Notes under the pieces: model-generated
What the model was told of the DNA's origin: nothing
Database searches by the model: none
The model's input: the letters and a program-made list of their open reading frames with translations, nothing else
Made by a program: the position numbers and the translations under genes
NCBI GenBank assembly: GCA_947377425.1
Contig: CANCFZ010000030.1
Coordinates: 1 to 15,375 of the forward strand
Direction of reading: 5' to 3'
DNA: 15,375 bases
Origin: Flavobacteriaceae bacterium
GTDB taxonomy: Bacteria; Bacteroidota; Bacteroidia; Flavobacteriales; Flavobacteriaceae
Part shown: positions 1-6,622 of the stretch, in pieces
Numbering within the stretch: position 1 is the stretch's first letter
Layout of the letters: every line of letters begins with the position of its first letter

Positions 1-302
1 AATTTTCCGTTTAATGTTCCAAGAAATCCGATGTTTTCATTTAGAAATTCGATGTTTCTAAAGTAGTGGTTGCTTCCTAAAATGGCATTGCTCAATTGTT
101 GTGTCCAAGTAGCACCTCCATCAGTAGTTTTATAAACCGATGCGTAATATCCGTTGGCAGCCCAACCTAAATTCTCGTTTAAAAAGAATACATCATCAAA
201 GCGTTGTCCGTTAAGATTAGAAGCAATATTGGGTAATGGTGACCACGTTAATTGTGCTGAAGCAATTGTGGAAAGTAAGAGTAAAATATAATATTTTTTC
301 AT
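1..302 (-). CDS. Secreted BNR/Ycf48-like repeat protein (5' part only)
   Basis: The N-terminal 100 residues of a larger protein; the gene continues past the left edge of the window. It opens with a signal peptide (MKKYYILLLLSTIASAQ, likely cut after A16), so the product is exported. Two repeats follow with the pattern of BNR/Ycf48-type beta-propeller blades: FDDVFFLNENLGW leading to TTDGGATW (residues 60-66), then IEFLNENIGFLG at about 84-95. In Bacteroidota such proteins are usually large secreted or surface proteins, often with a C-terminal type IX secretion sorting domain; that end is not visible here. The start lies 31 nt after the stop of the upstream ABC ATPase gene on the same strand, so co-transcription is possible, but the products are not obviously related. 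Family assignment is fairly safe; function is unknown. Confidence 0.75.
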   Translation of the reverse strand, partial: MKKYYILLLLSTIASAQLTWSPLPNIASNLNGQRFDDVFFLNENLGWAANGYYASVYKTTDGGATWTQQLSNAILGSNHYFRNIEFLNENIGFLGTLNGK

Positions 303-333
303 TGTATTTAATTTGATATAAAAGTATAAAAAA

Positions 334-1257
334 CTACGTGGTTTTTGCTAAAAAAACTTCCGTGTGTTTTGGATAGTGTTGCGTGCTTTCAAAAAACAAA
401 ACTCCATTATTGTAACTGGCTTCAATGAGATAATGACTTCCTCTGAAATAAGAATTTTGAACCTCAACTTTAACACCTGATTCCTCCACTACTTCCAATT
501 GATGCGGATAGACAAATTGTACTTTTCCATCTATTAGAATTTCATTTACATCACCAAAAAGTGAGGCAACATAGTTGGTTTTAGGATTTTCATAGATGAA
601 TTTTGGTGCTCCTTGTTCAATGATTGTTCCTTTTTGCAGTACCAAAACCTCATCGGCAAACGATAAAACATCGGTGCTATCGTGAGTGGCAACAATACAA
701 GTGATTCCTTTTTCTTTTAAGTAGGCAAACAATCGTCTTCTCAGACTATTTTTTCTAAAATTATCAATATGACTGAACGGTTCGTCTAGCAACAATACTT
801 CGGGTTCTAAAGCCAAAACTCTTGCTATGGCGACTCTTTGCATTTGTCCTCCACTTAAATTTTTGGCTTTGACATTAGCAAATTCATTCATTTCAACAAT
901 CTCTAATAATTCGGAAACACGTTGCCATTTTTTTTCTGAATTTATGTTGGATAGGTATTTTCCAACGTTTTCAGCTACAGTAATAAAAGGCATCAAATCA
1001 AAGTCTTGTGCCAGATATTTCATAAAATCCATTCCGGGAATAAGATTAAATTTTGGACCTAAAACTTCAATATCGTTCCAAAAAATTTGTCCTTGCTCTA
1101 AATCATATAATCCATAAATAAGTTTTAGCAAGGTGCTTTTTCCGCAACCGCTTTCTCCTATAACTGCTAAATTATTCCCTTTTTGTAACGAAAGTGAAAG
1201 ATTAGTTATAGTTTGTTCTTTTAAATAAGCAAATGAAATGGAATTGACTTGAAGCAT
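334..1257 (-). CDS. ABC transporter ATP-binding protein, orphan
   Basis: A 307-aa ABC ATPase with all nucleotide-binding motifs: Walker A GESGCGKST (34-42), Q-loop Q84, signature LSGGQ (134-138), Walker B EVLLLDEP (153-160) and H-loop H192. These predict ATP hydrolysis driving transport at the inner face of the cytoplasmic membrane. The layout, with about 70 residues after the nucleotide-binding domain (about 235-307), resembles importer ATPases of the PotA/FbpC/ModC type that carry a C-terminal regulatory TOBE-like region; the substrate cannot be read from the sequence. No permease or binding-protein gene lies beside it, which is unusual for an importer. A promoter-like TATTTTTG sits just upstream and a terminator separates it from the AarF gene, so it probably has its own transcript. 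ATPase family certain, substrate unknown. Confidence 0.93.
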   Translation of the reverse strand: MLQVNSISFAYLKEQTITNLSLSLQKGNNLAVIGESGCGKSTLLKLIYGLYDLEQGQIFWNDIEVLGPKFNLIPGMDFMKYLAQDFDLMPFITVAENVGKYLSNINSEKKWQRVSELLEIVEMNEFANVKAKNLSGGQMQRVAIARVLALEPEVLLLDEPFSHIDNFRKNSLRRRLFAYLKEKGITCIVATHDSTDVLSFADEVLVLQKGTIIEQGAPKFIYENPKTNYVASLFGDVNEILIDGKVQFVYPHQLEVVEESGVKVEVQNSYFRGSHYLIEASYNNGVLFFESTQHYPKHTEVFLAKTT

Positions 1258-1276
1258 GAAGTTGAATTAAGAAGCA

Positions 1277-1310
1277 CAAAAATAACTAATTTATAATAGA
1301 AAAGAGCAAA
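1277..1310 (-). promoter_or_regulatory. Promoter of the ABC ATPase gene
   Basis: Read on the minus strand there is a TATTTTTG box (1284-1277), matching the Bacteroidota -7 consensus TAnnTTTG, preceded by TTTG (1310-1307) with a 22-bp spacer. It lies 19 nt before the ABC ATPase start codon, giving a very short leader. The -33 element falls inside the terminator hairpin of the upstream gene. Confidence 0.5.
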
Positions 1311-1336
1311 ACTCAAAGTTGAGAATCGCTCTTTTC
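1299..1336 (-). terminator. Terminator after the AarF-family gene
   Basis: A perfect 9-bp inverted repeat, GAAAAGAGC (1299-1307) with GCTCTTTTC (1328-1336), encloses a second small one, CTCAA (1312-1316) with TTGAG (1319-1323). It lies 20 nt after the AarF stop codon on the minus strand. The downstream arm ends in CTTTTC followed by an AT-rich stretch, consistent with a factor-independent terminator, though the U-run is short. Confidence 0.55.
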
Positions 1337-1356
1337 ACCTAACCAATAAACAATCT

Positions 1357-2670
1357 TTAATTACTTATATATTTTTCAAAAGTTTGGGTATCTACTCTTG
1401 CTTTTAAATCGTGCAACAAATTATACAATCCGAAAAAGGTTCTGTTGATGTATAAAAAATGTTTGGAACCTCTATTTCCATTCATTTTTCGCAACTGCGT
1501 GTCTTTGGCAAAATCTTCTCCCATAGCTGCAATTTGACCAAAGAAATCATCGTCAGAAAAATCGAAGAAATCACCATGAAACGGTTTGGTAAACAAACTC
1601 AACAAATCATGAAACAACTTTGTGAAATAAACGATTTCTTCTTTGGAATCGTCTAAACGTAATATTTCTAATTCATATAATTTTTCATTGAATAACTTCG
1701 GATTTCCAATTACATTAGGATTTGCTAATTCAAAATAAGGAACATAAAATTCCAAAGGAACTTGTTTAATACACCCAAAATCAATGGCTACCAAATTATC
1801 ATCTTTATCAATCAAGAAATTTCCTGGATGCGGATCGGCATGCACTTGCTTTAAATGGTGCATTTGATACATGTAAAAATCCCACAGTGCTTGACCTATT
1901 TTATCGCCTTTTACTCTGTCTTCATTGTGAGATGCAAATTCAGATAAATGTTCTCCATCAATCCATTCCATTGTTAAAATCTTTTCGGAAGATAACTCTG
2001 GATAGTATTTTGGAAAACGCAAATTGTCAATGTGCTTGCACCAATCGGAAACTTCGATACTTTGTTTTAACTCTAAATTATAATCGGTTTCTTCGAGCAA
2101 TTTATCTTCAACTTCTTTGAAGTATTTGTCAGAATCTTTGCCTTTAATGTTGAACATTCTAATCGCAAAAGGTTTTACTAAAGCCAAATCCGAACTTATA
2201 CTATCCGCCACACCAGGATATTGGATTTTCACAGCAAGATTTTTCCCATCTTTGGTTGCTTTGTGTACCTGACCGATACTCGCAGCATTCATAGCATCTG
2301 GCGTAAACGTGTCGTATAAGTTCTCTGGATATTGACCTAAATATTTTTTAAATGTTTTTCTAACCAATGGCGCCGATAATGGCGGAACCGAAAACTGCGA
2401 TAACGAAAACTTATCTACATATTGTTGCGGCATAATGCTTTTGTCCATACTCAACATTTGAGCAACTTTTAAAGCACTTCCTTTTAGATTTTTCAATCCA
2501 TCGTAAATGTCTTCGGCATTGCTTTCGTTCAATTTATCGCGGTTCAAGGATGGATTTACTATTTTTTCTCCATAATAAGCGACATAGTTTCCGCCAACTT
2601 TAAACCCGGTTTTAACCAATTGACTGGCTCTTTCTATTTTTCCTGTTGGAATTTTGTCTAATGTTTTCAT
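1357..2670 (-). CDS. AarF/ABC1/UbiB-family atypical kinase
   Basis: A 437-aa member of the ABC1/UbiB protein-kinase-like family (relatives: bacterial UbiB, eukaryotic COQ8/ADCK, plant ABC1K). Visible motifs are the family-specific KxGQ-like segment ALKVAQMLSMD (about 67-76), the Ala-rich nucleotide loop NAASIGQVHKA (128-138), the ATP-binding lysine in LAVKIQYPG (K148), the acidic segment EETDYNLEL, the catalytic-loop equivalent HADPHPGN (277-284, D279 and N284), and the metal-binding DFG (297-299). The KxGQ motif reads KVAQ, with Ala where Gly is usual. Family members are ATPases or kinases that support quinone or lipid metabolism; Bacteroidota mostly use menaquinone, so a direct ubiquinone role is unlikely and the substrate is unknown. 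It starts 24 nt after a TetR-like regulator and is probably co-transcribed with it. Confidence 0.92.
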   Translation of the reverse strand: MKTLDKIPTGKIERASQLVKTGFKVGGNYVAYYGEKIVNPSLNRDKLNESNAEDIYDGLKNLKGSALKVAQMLSMDKSIMPQQYVDKFSLSQFSVPPLSAPLVRKTFKKYLGQYPENLYDTFTPDAMNAASIGQVHKATKDGKNLAVKIQYPGVADSISSDLALVKPFAIRMFNIKGKDSDKYFKEVEDKLLEETDYNLELKQSIEVSDWCKHIDNLRFPKYYPELSSEKILTMEWIDGEHLSEFASHNEDRVKGDKIGQALWDFYMYQMHHLKQVHADPHPGNFLIDKDDNLVAIDFGCIKQVPLEFYVPYFELANPNVIGNPKLFNEKLYELEILRLDDSKEEIVYFTKLFHDLLSLFTKPFHGDFFDFSDDDFFGQIAAMGEDFAKDTQLRKMNGNRGSKHFLYINRTFFGLYNLLHDLKARVDTQTFEKYISN

Positions 2671-2678
2671 ATTTTGTG

Positions 2679-2692
2679 CTGAATTAATTCAG
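2679..2692. repeat. 14-bp perfect palindrome between regulator and AarF genes
   Basis: CTGAATTAATTCAG is its own reverse complement and fills most of the 24-nt gap between the TetR-like gene stop and the AarF start. It could be a binding site for the adjacent regulator, which would be a dimer, or a coincidence in AT-rich DNA. Confidence 0.4.
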
Positions 2693-2694
2693 TA

Positions 2695-3366
2695 TTAATT
2701 CATTTTTTCTTTCCAAAGGAATTTTCCTAAATCGAGTAAACTTTCTAATGGTTTTGTATCTAATAAATCAACAACTGTATTGACTGATTTTTCGATTAAA
2801 ACATCGGTTTTCTCAAAAGATTTTGAGGTATCATCCATCCAAAATTTCAATAAAAACAAGAACTGAAGCCATGCACCTTCAGCAAAAATGGGTTTGGTTA
2901 CTTTCGCCAGTTTCTCTTTCATTTCAGACTTTTCGTCATCAATAATAGTTACGATAAAATCCTTGAAATGGTTTCTAAACTGTTTTAAACTCTTTAGATT
3001 TTTTAAACCTTCCTTATTTTCTTTCAATGAAAACAAAACATAACTTCTGTTTAAAGTCAGTATTTCAAATAATGTAAAATACAATGTTAGTAATTTATTT
3101 TTATCGGAATAACCTTCAAAAGCTTCTTCACTTTCTATTGTTACTAAAGCATTTTCAAAAAACTTAACCCAAATTTCTTGTTTTAAGGCATCGATTGAAC
3201 CAAAAAAAGTATAAAACTCTGTTTCGTCAATTTTGTGTTCCTTACAAAACGAAAATACATTCTTAGGTTCTTCATTTTTATCAAGAACATAATCCATGTA
3301 TTTAGAAATGATTGCATTATCGTCAATAGCTTTCTTTTTACTAGTAGTTTTCTTTGTTGTTTCCAT
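2695..3366 (-). CDS. TetR-like transcriptional regulator
   Basis: A 223-aa protein with a Lys/Thr-rich start followed by a divergent TetR-type DNA-binding region. Residues about 38-70 (FSFCKEHKIDETEFYTFFGS, then a DALKQEIW segment) follow the TetR pattern in which the recognition helix is followed by Y-x-x-F-G-S-x-x-x-L. The remainder is all-helical, as expected for a TetR ligand/dimerisation domain, without a recognisable ligand class. It is the first gene of a two-gene unit with the AarF-family kinase; this pairing suggests the regulator controls, or is controlled together with, that membrane-lipid-related kinase (inference). The helix-turn-helix is weak, so DNA binding is probable rather than certain. 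No clean promoter was found upstream. Confidence 0.72.
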   Translation of the reverse strand: METTKKTTSKKKAIDDNAIISKYMDYVLDKNEEPKNVFSFCKEHKIDETEFYTFFGSIDALKQEIWVKFFENALVTIESEEAFEGYSDKNKLLTLYFTLFEILTLNRSYVLFSLKENKEGLKNLKSLKQFRNHFKDFIVTIIDDEKSEMKEKLAKVTKPIFAEGAWLQFLFLLKFWMDDTSKSFEKTDVLIEKSVNTVVDLLDTKPLESLLDLGKFLWKEKMN

Positions 3367-3739
3367 TTGAAATAAATTTGATTGTAAATTTACTTATTGT
3401 TTAATGATTGAAGAAATTATTTAAACAAAAAAAATGTTAAATGTTGTTCAAAAAAAATGAAATCAATATTATCCTACTAAAAACAGAACGAAATTCAAAA
3501 ATAACACATCAAAACTAAATCGATTTTTCTATAAAAAACTTAACATTAACTCAACAAAATAGATAATCTAAAAAATAAATATTCGTGTTTTCCTAAAGTC
3601 TATATACTATTTCAGGAAAAGCTGAGTATCTAATTTAAAATTAATTTTAAAAAAATTGTATGGTTATTTTATATCTCACATTTTCATCAACTATAACTTT
3701 CTAAATTATCTTTATAAAACACGAATTATAAAAATAAAT
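3367..3739. other. AT-rich divergent intergenic region
   Basis: This 373-bp spacer separates the start of the TetR-like gene (minus) from the start of the S74 surface protein gene (plus), so it must hold both promoters. No full TTG-N19-TAnnTTTG match was found on either strand; near matches end in A instead of G, such as TATCTTTA shortly before the plus-strand gene. An inverted repeat TTTTCCT (3588-3594) with AGGAAAA (3614-3620) and a 19-nt loop is present, without a U-run. No convincing small gene was seen. Confidence 0.5.
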
Positions 3740-5215
3740 ATGAGAAAAAATATATTTACAACAGTTCTTTTTATGACAATGATGCTATCGTTTCAAATGA
3801 AAGCCCAAGTTGGAATTGGTACTGTTGTTCCAGATGGCGCATTAGATATAACTTCAACAACGGATGGATTGATAATTCCGAGAGTTACTTTGACGGCTTT
3901 AAATAGCGCATCACCATTAACATCACCTATTATTTCAGAGTTGGTTTATAATACTGGCACAAGTTTAAGTCCAGCTGGATTTTTTTATTGGGACGGAACA
4001 AAATGGGTTCAACTTATGACAACAGTAGCAACAAGCTGGAATACAATTGGAAATTCTGGTTTGTCTGGAACAACAAATTTTATTGGAACTACCGATGCCG
4101 TTGATGTGGCGTTTAGAAGAGGTAATATTGCAGCTGGCAAAATTGGAGCTACTAGTACAGCATTAGGCGTAAGTGCACTTCAATCTGGAGTAGCAACAAA
4201 TAGTACCGCAATAGGCAATAATGCTTTAAAAGTCAGTACCGGCAATGATAATGTTGCAGTAGGACAAAATGCCTTATTAAATTGCGCAAGCACAGCACAG
4301 TGGAATACCGCTATTGGTACAAATGCTCTACAAGGAATAAATAGTAATGCCGCTCAAAATAATACAGCCATTGGTTTTAATGCGATGAGTGTTGGTACGG
4401 GAACAATAAACCAATGTACATCGGTTGGTTCAAAAGCTCTTTTATCAAATTCAGCTGATAATAATACTGCAATTGGTTTTCAAGCGTTACAAGGAAAAGG
4501 TACTGGAACAGAAAATACAGCAGTAGGTTGCAAAGCCTTAAATAATGCCTCATCAGTAAATCAAAGCACAGCTCTTGGAAGTCAAGCTTTATTTAACGCA
4601 CTTGGAAATGGAAATACAGGTGTAGGATACAATGCTGGAACAAGTATTGGAACAGGAACCAATAACACTTGTCTGGGTGTTTCGTCTGATGTTTCATCAA
4701 CATTAACAAATGCTACAGCAATAGGAAACGGAGCAATCTGTACAGTAAGCAACACCATGAAATTTGGCAACTCTTCAATCACCAATAATTATTTTAGTAA
4801 TACGGTTAATGCGGTTACATTTACAGCATCATCTGATATTAGATTCAAAAAAGAAATCAAACCAATTGCATCAAGCTTATCTATTTTAAATAAATTAGAA
4901 CCTGTAAATTATTATTTTAAATCCGAAGAAGAATTAAAAGAAAACAAAATAAAATCTGTTGCTTTTGGTGGTGATACAACCCATGAAAAACAAATTGGTT
5001 TTATCGCACAAGAAGTTGAAAAGCTTCTTCCAGAAGTCGTTCATACCGACAATGAAGGCTACAAATCAATTGATTACTCCAAATTTTCACCATTTATTAT
5101 TAAGGCAATTCAAGAACAACAACAACTTATTGAAAAACTTGAAAAAGCAAATGAATTGCTAATGAAATCAAATGAAGCGATATTGAAAAGGTTGGAAATA
5201 CTAGAAAAGAAATAA
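3740..5215 (+). CDS. Exported S74 (endosialidase-chaperone) surface protein with YadA-like head repeats
   Basis: A 491-aa exported protein. Residues 1-22 are a signal peptide (cut near MKA|QVGIG). An N-terminal segment, VGIGTVVPDGALDI through FFYWDGTKWVQL (24-92), is typical of Bacteroidota surface proteins. Residues about 137-332 are degenerate repeats of the type NTAIGxxAL (for example NTAIGTNALQG, NTAIGFQALQG, NTAVGCKAL), resembling trimeric YadA/Hep_Hag head repeats. Residues about 362-460 form a peptidase S74 intramolecular chaperone: S365-D366-I-R-F-K is the expected self-cleavage site and QIGFIAQEVEKLLPEVV is the second family motif. A coiled coil closes the protein (456-490). By analogy the C-terminal domain drives trimer folding and then cleaves itself off. 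An upstream in-frame TTG exists at 3656, but the ATG at 3740 begins the signal peptide and is preferred. The gene stands alone, away from any phage genes. Confidence 0.9.
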   Translation: MRKNIFTTVLFMTMMLSFQMKAQVGIGTVVPDGALDITSTTDGLIIPRVTLTALNSASPLTSPIISELVYNTGTSLSPAGFFYWDGTKWVQLMTTVATSWNTIGNSGLSGTTNFIGTTDAVDVAFRRGNIAAGKIGATSTALGVSALQSGVATNSTAIGNNALKVSTGNDNVAVGQNALLNCASTAQWNTAIGTNALQGINSNAAQNNTAIGFNAMSVGTGTINQCTSVGSKALLSNSADNNTAIGFQALQGKGTGTENTAVGCKALNNASSVNQSTALGSQALFNALGNGNTGVGYNAGTSIGTGTNNTCLGVSSDVSSTLTNATAIGNGAICTVSNTMKFGNSSITNNYFSNTVNAVTFTASSDIRFKKEIKPIASSLSILNKLEPVNYYFKSEEELKENKIKSVAFGGDTTHEKQIGFIAQEVEKLLPEVVHTDNEGYKSIDYSKFSPFIIKAIQEQQQLIEKLEKANELLMKSNEAILKRLEILEKK

Positions 5216-5245
5216 AAAAAGCGCTCACTTTTGATGAACGCTTTT
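5214..5245. terminator. Bidirectional terminator between S74 protein and OmpA genes
   Basis: A-tract, GCGCTCA (5221-5227), 7-nt loop, TGAACGC (5235-5241), then TTTT. Read on the minus strand the stem pairs fully with one G-U; on the plus strand it has one C-A mismatch. It overlaps the S74 gene stop and lies 22 nt beyond the end of the convergent OmpA gene, so it can serve both. Confidence 0.8.
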
Positions 5246-5266
5246 AATTATTTTATCGTATTCTTT

Positions 5267-5962
5267 TTAATTTCCCGCTTCTTTTTGAGCTTCTTGTTTC
5301 ATTTTATCATTTGCAACAATGGCAAATTCAACTCTACGGTTTTGAGTTCTACCTTCTGGAGTATCATTAATTGCCACCGGATCAGCAATTCCCATTCCAG
5401 TTGTTGTGAAACGACCTGTATTCAAACCTTTAGATGCTAAATAGGTTTTAACAGAAGCCGATCTTTGCTCAGATAAGGTTTGATTATGTTCCACAGTTCC
5501 TGTGTTATCAGTATAACCATAAATTACAATATCAGTATCAGCATAACTTTTAAAAACAGGAACTAATCTGTCTAAATTAGCTTTTGCAGTAGTTGTTAAA
5601 GTAGATTTGTTAGTATCAAAACGCACCGAATTTTCACCCAATGTCAATTTGATTCCCTCTCCTACGCGCTCTACAGTTGCTCCAGGCAAAGCCGTTTGAA
5701 TTTCTCTAGCTTGTTTGTCCATTTTGTGACCAATCATTCCTCCTGCCGCACCACCAATTACACCACCAAGAACAGCACCTAAAGCAGCGTTTCCGCCATT
5801 TCCAAGATTGTTTCCTAAAACAGCGCCCAATAAACTTCCTGCTACTACACCAATTGCTGCACCACGTTGAGTTTTATTAGTATTTTTAGCCGCATTACAA
5901 CTTGTTACTACTGACCCCAAACTTAAAACACTTATCAATAAATAAATGGTTATCTTTTTCAT
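5267..5962 (-). CDS. OmpA-family lipoprotein with glycine zipper
   Basis: A 231-aa envelope protein. The N-terminus is a lipoprotein signal ending in VVTSC (lipidated C22). Residues about 33-79 are a glycine-zipper segment rich in Gly/Ala (GAVLG, GGVIGG, GGMIGHKMD), likely inserted in or lying against the outer membrane. Residues about 105-215 are an OmpA-C peptidoglycan-binding domain: IYGYTDNTG with D152, LSEQRSASVKTYL with R167, and the final NRRVEF. D152 and R167 are at the positions that contact diaminopimelate in the family. The architecture matches YiaD-like lipoproteins that tether the outer membrane to peptidoglycan. It begins 13 nt after the lipocalin-like lipoprotein and is the second gene of that operon. 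Family assignment is secure. Confidence 0.93.
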   Translation of the reverse strand: MKKITIYLLISVLSLGSVVTSCNAAKNTNKTQRGAAIGVVAGSLLGAVLGNNLGNGGNAALGAVLGGVIGGAAGGMIGHKMDKQAREIQTALPGATVERVGEGIKLTLGENSVRFDTNKSTLTTTAKANLDRLVPVFKSYADTDIVIYGYTDNTGTVEHNQTLSEQRSASVKTYLASKGLNTGRFTTTGMGIADPVAINDTPEGRTQNRRVEFAIVANDKMKQEAQKEAGN

Positions 5963-5975
5963 ATTATTTGTATTT

Positions 5976-6449
5976 TTAATTTTTGTTAAACTGATATACT
6001 ACATCAACCATTTGACCACCAACATTAGTTTTATCAATTAATTGAAACGAACTTTCTGTTTGATTGGCAACAGTCAAAATGTATCCATCAAGAACTGTTT
6101 TAGATTTTGTACCATTAGTAATTTTCATAACAAAATTTCCGTCTTTATTGATGTACCAAGTAATTGGTGATGAAAAAGCAGTACACTTTGCACTTGTTAA
6201 TGCCATATCACCTTTGTTATTATTAGAAATAAACTTCCAAGTGCTACCCACAAAACATTTAGAGTCGGCAATTTCAAAAGAAGTCATTTTAATATAATCG
6301 GAACCAGGATAAGTTACAGAAACTATAGTCCAATCGCCTTTAATAGCAACTTCCGATTTATGATCTAGTTTAGTATTAGTAACTGTTTGTTTGGGTTTAC
6401 ATCCAACAAAACTAATCGCTAGCAATAATAAAATTATGCTTTTTTTCAT
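5976..6449 (-). CDS. Lipocalin-like lipoprotein
   Basis: A 157-aa predicted lipoprotein. The signal peptide MKKSIILLLLAISFVGC ends in a lipobox with C17. The mature part has the size and beta-strand pattern of Bacteroidota lipocalin-like domains, starting with a G-x-W motif (G38-D-W40) at the first strand; C65 and C89 might form a disulfide. The ligand is unknown. An in-frame ATG ten codons upstream (6479) was rejected because it overlaps the predicted -7 promoter box and would put a charged extension before the lipoprotein signal. It is the first gene of a two-gene operon with the OmpA-like lipoprotein (13-nt gap), pointing to an envelope structural or stress role (inference). Confidence 0.82.
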   Translation of the reverse strand: MKKSIILLLLAISFVGCKPKQTVTNTKLDHKSEVAIKGDWTIVSVTYPGSDYIKMTSFEIADSKCFVGSTWKFISNNNKGDMALTSAKCTAFSSPITWYINKDGNFVMKITNGTKSKTVLDGYILTVANQTESSFQLIDKTNVGGQMVDVVYQFNKN

Positions 6450-6476
6450 TGTTCTACTTTTTAAATTTATAAAATG

Positions 6477-6508
6477 CAAAGATACTGTCTATCTTTTAAT
6501 CCCATCAA
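6477..6508 (-). promoter_or_regulatory. Promoter of the lipocalin/OmpA operon
   Basis: On the minus strand TATCTTTG (6484-6477) matches the TAnnTTTG -7 consensus, with TTG (6508-6506) 21 bp upstream. The expected transcription start is roughly 20 nt before the lipoprotein ATG at 6449. Confidence 0.65.
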
Positions 6509-6622
6509 GTTACATAAAATTTATTTGTAAAACTATTTCTACGTCAATTTGTCATATTTATCGCTTTGGTATTGAATTTGAAATAAGGAAATCACAAATT
6601 GTTTAACTTAAAAGTTCAAAAT

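Noticed and set aside
3588..3620. Terminator from the TTTTCCT/AGGAAAA inverted repeat
   Set aside because: It lies between divergent gene starts, has a 19-nt loop and no following T-run, so termination is not supported.
3656..3739. N-terminal extension of the S74 protein from an upstream TTG
   Set aside because: The ATG at 3740 begins a clean signal peptide; the 28-residue extension would bury it and is coded by spacer-like AT-rich DNA.
4582..4785. Minus-strand ORF inside the S74 gene
   Set aside because: It is antisense to repetitive head-repeat coding sequence and has no independent start signals or family resemblance.
3740..5215. Prophage remnant
   Set aside because: The S74 domain alone suggests phage, but the signal peptide and absence of any other phage gene nearby speak against it.
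6599..6622. Longer htpG start at a TTG
   Set aside because: The ATG at 6623 gives the usual HtpG N-terminus; the extra residues are not family-like.
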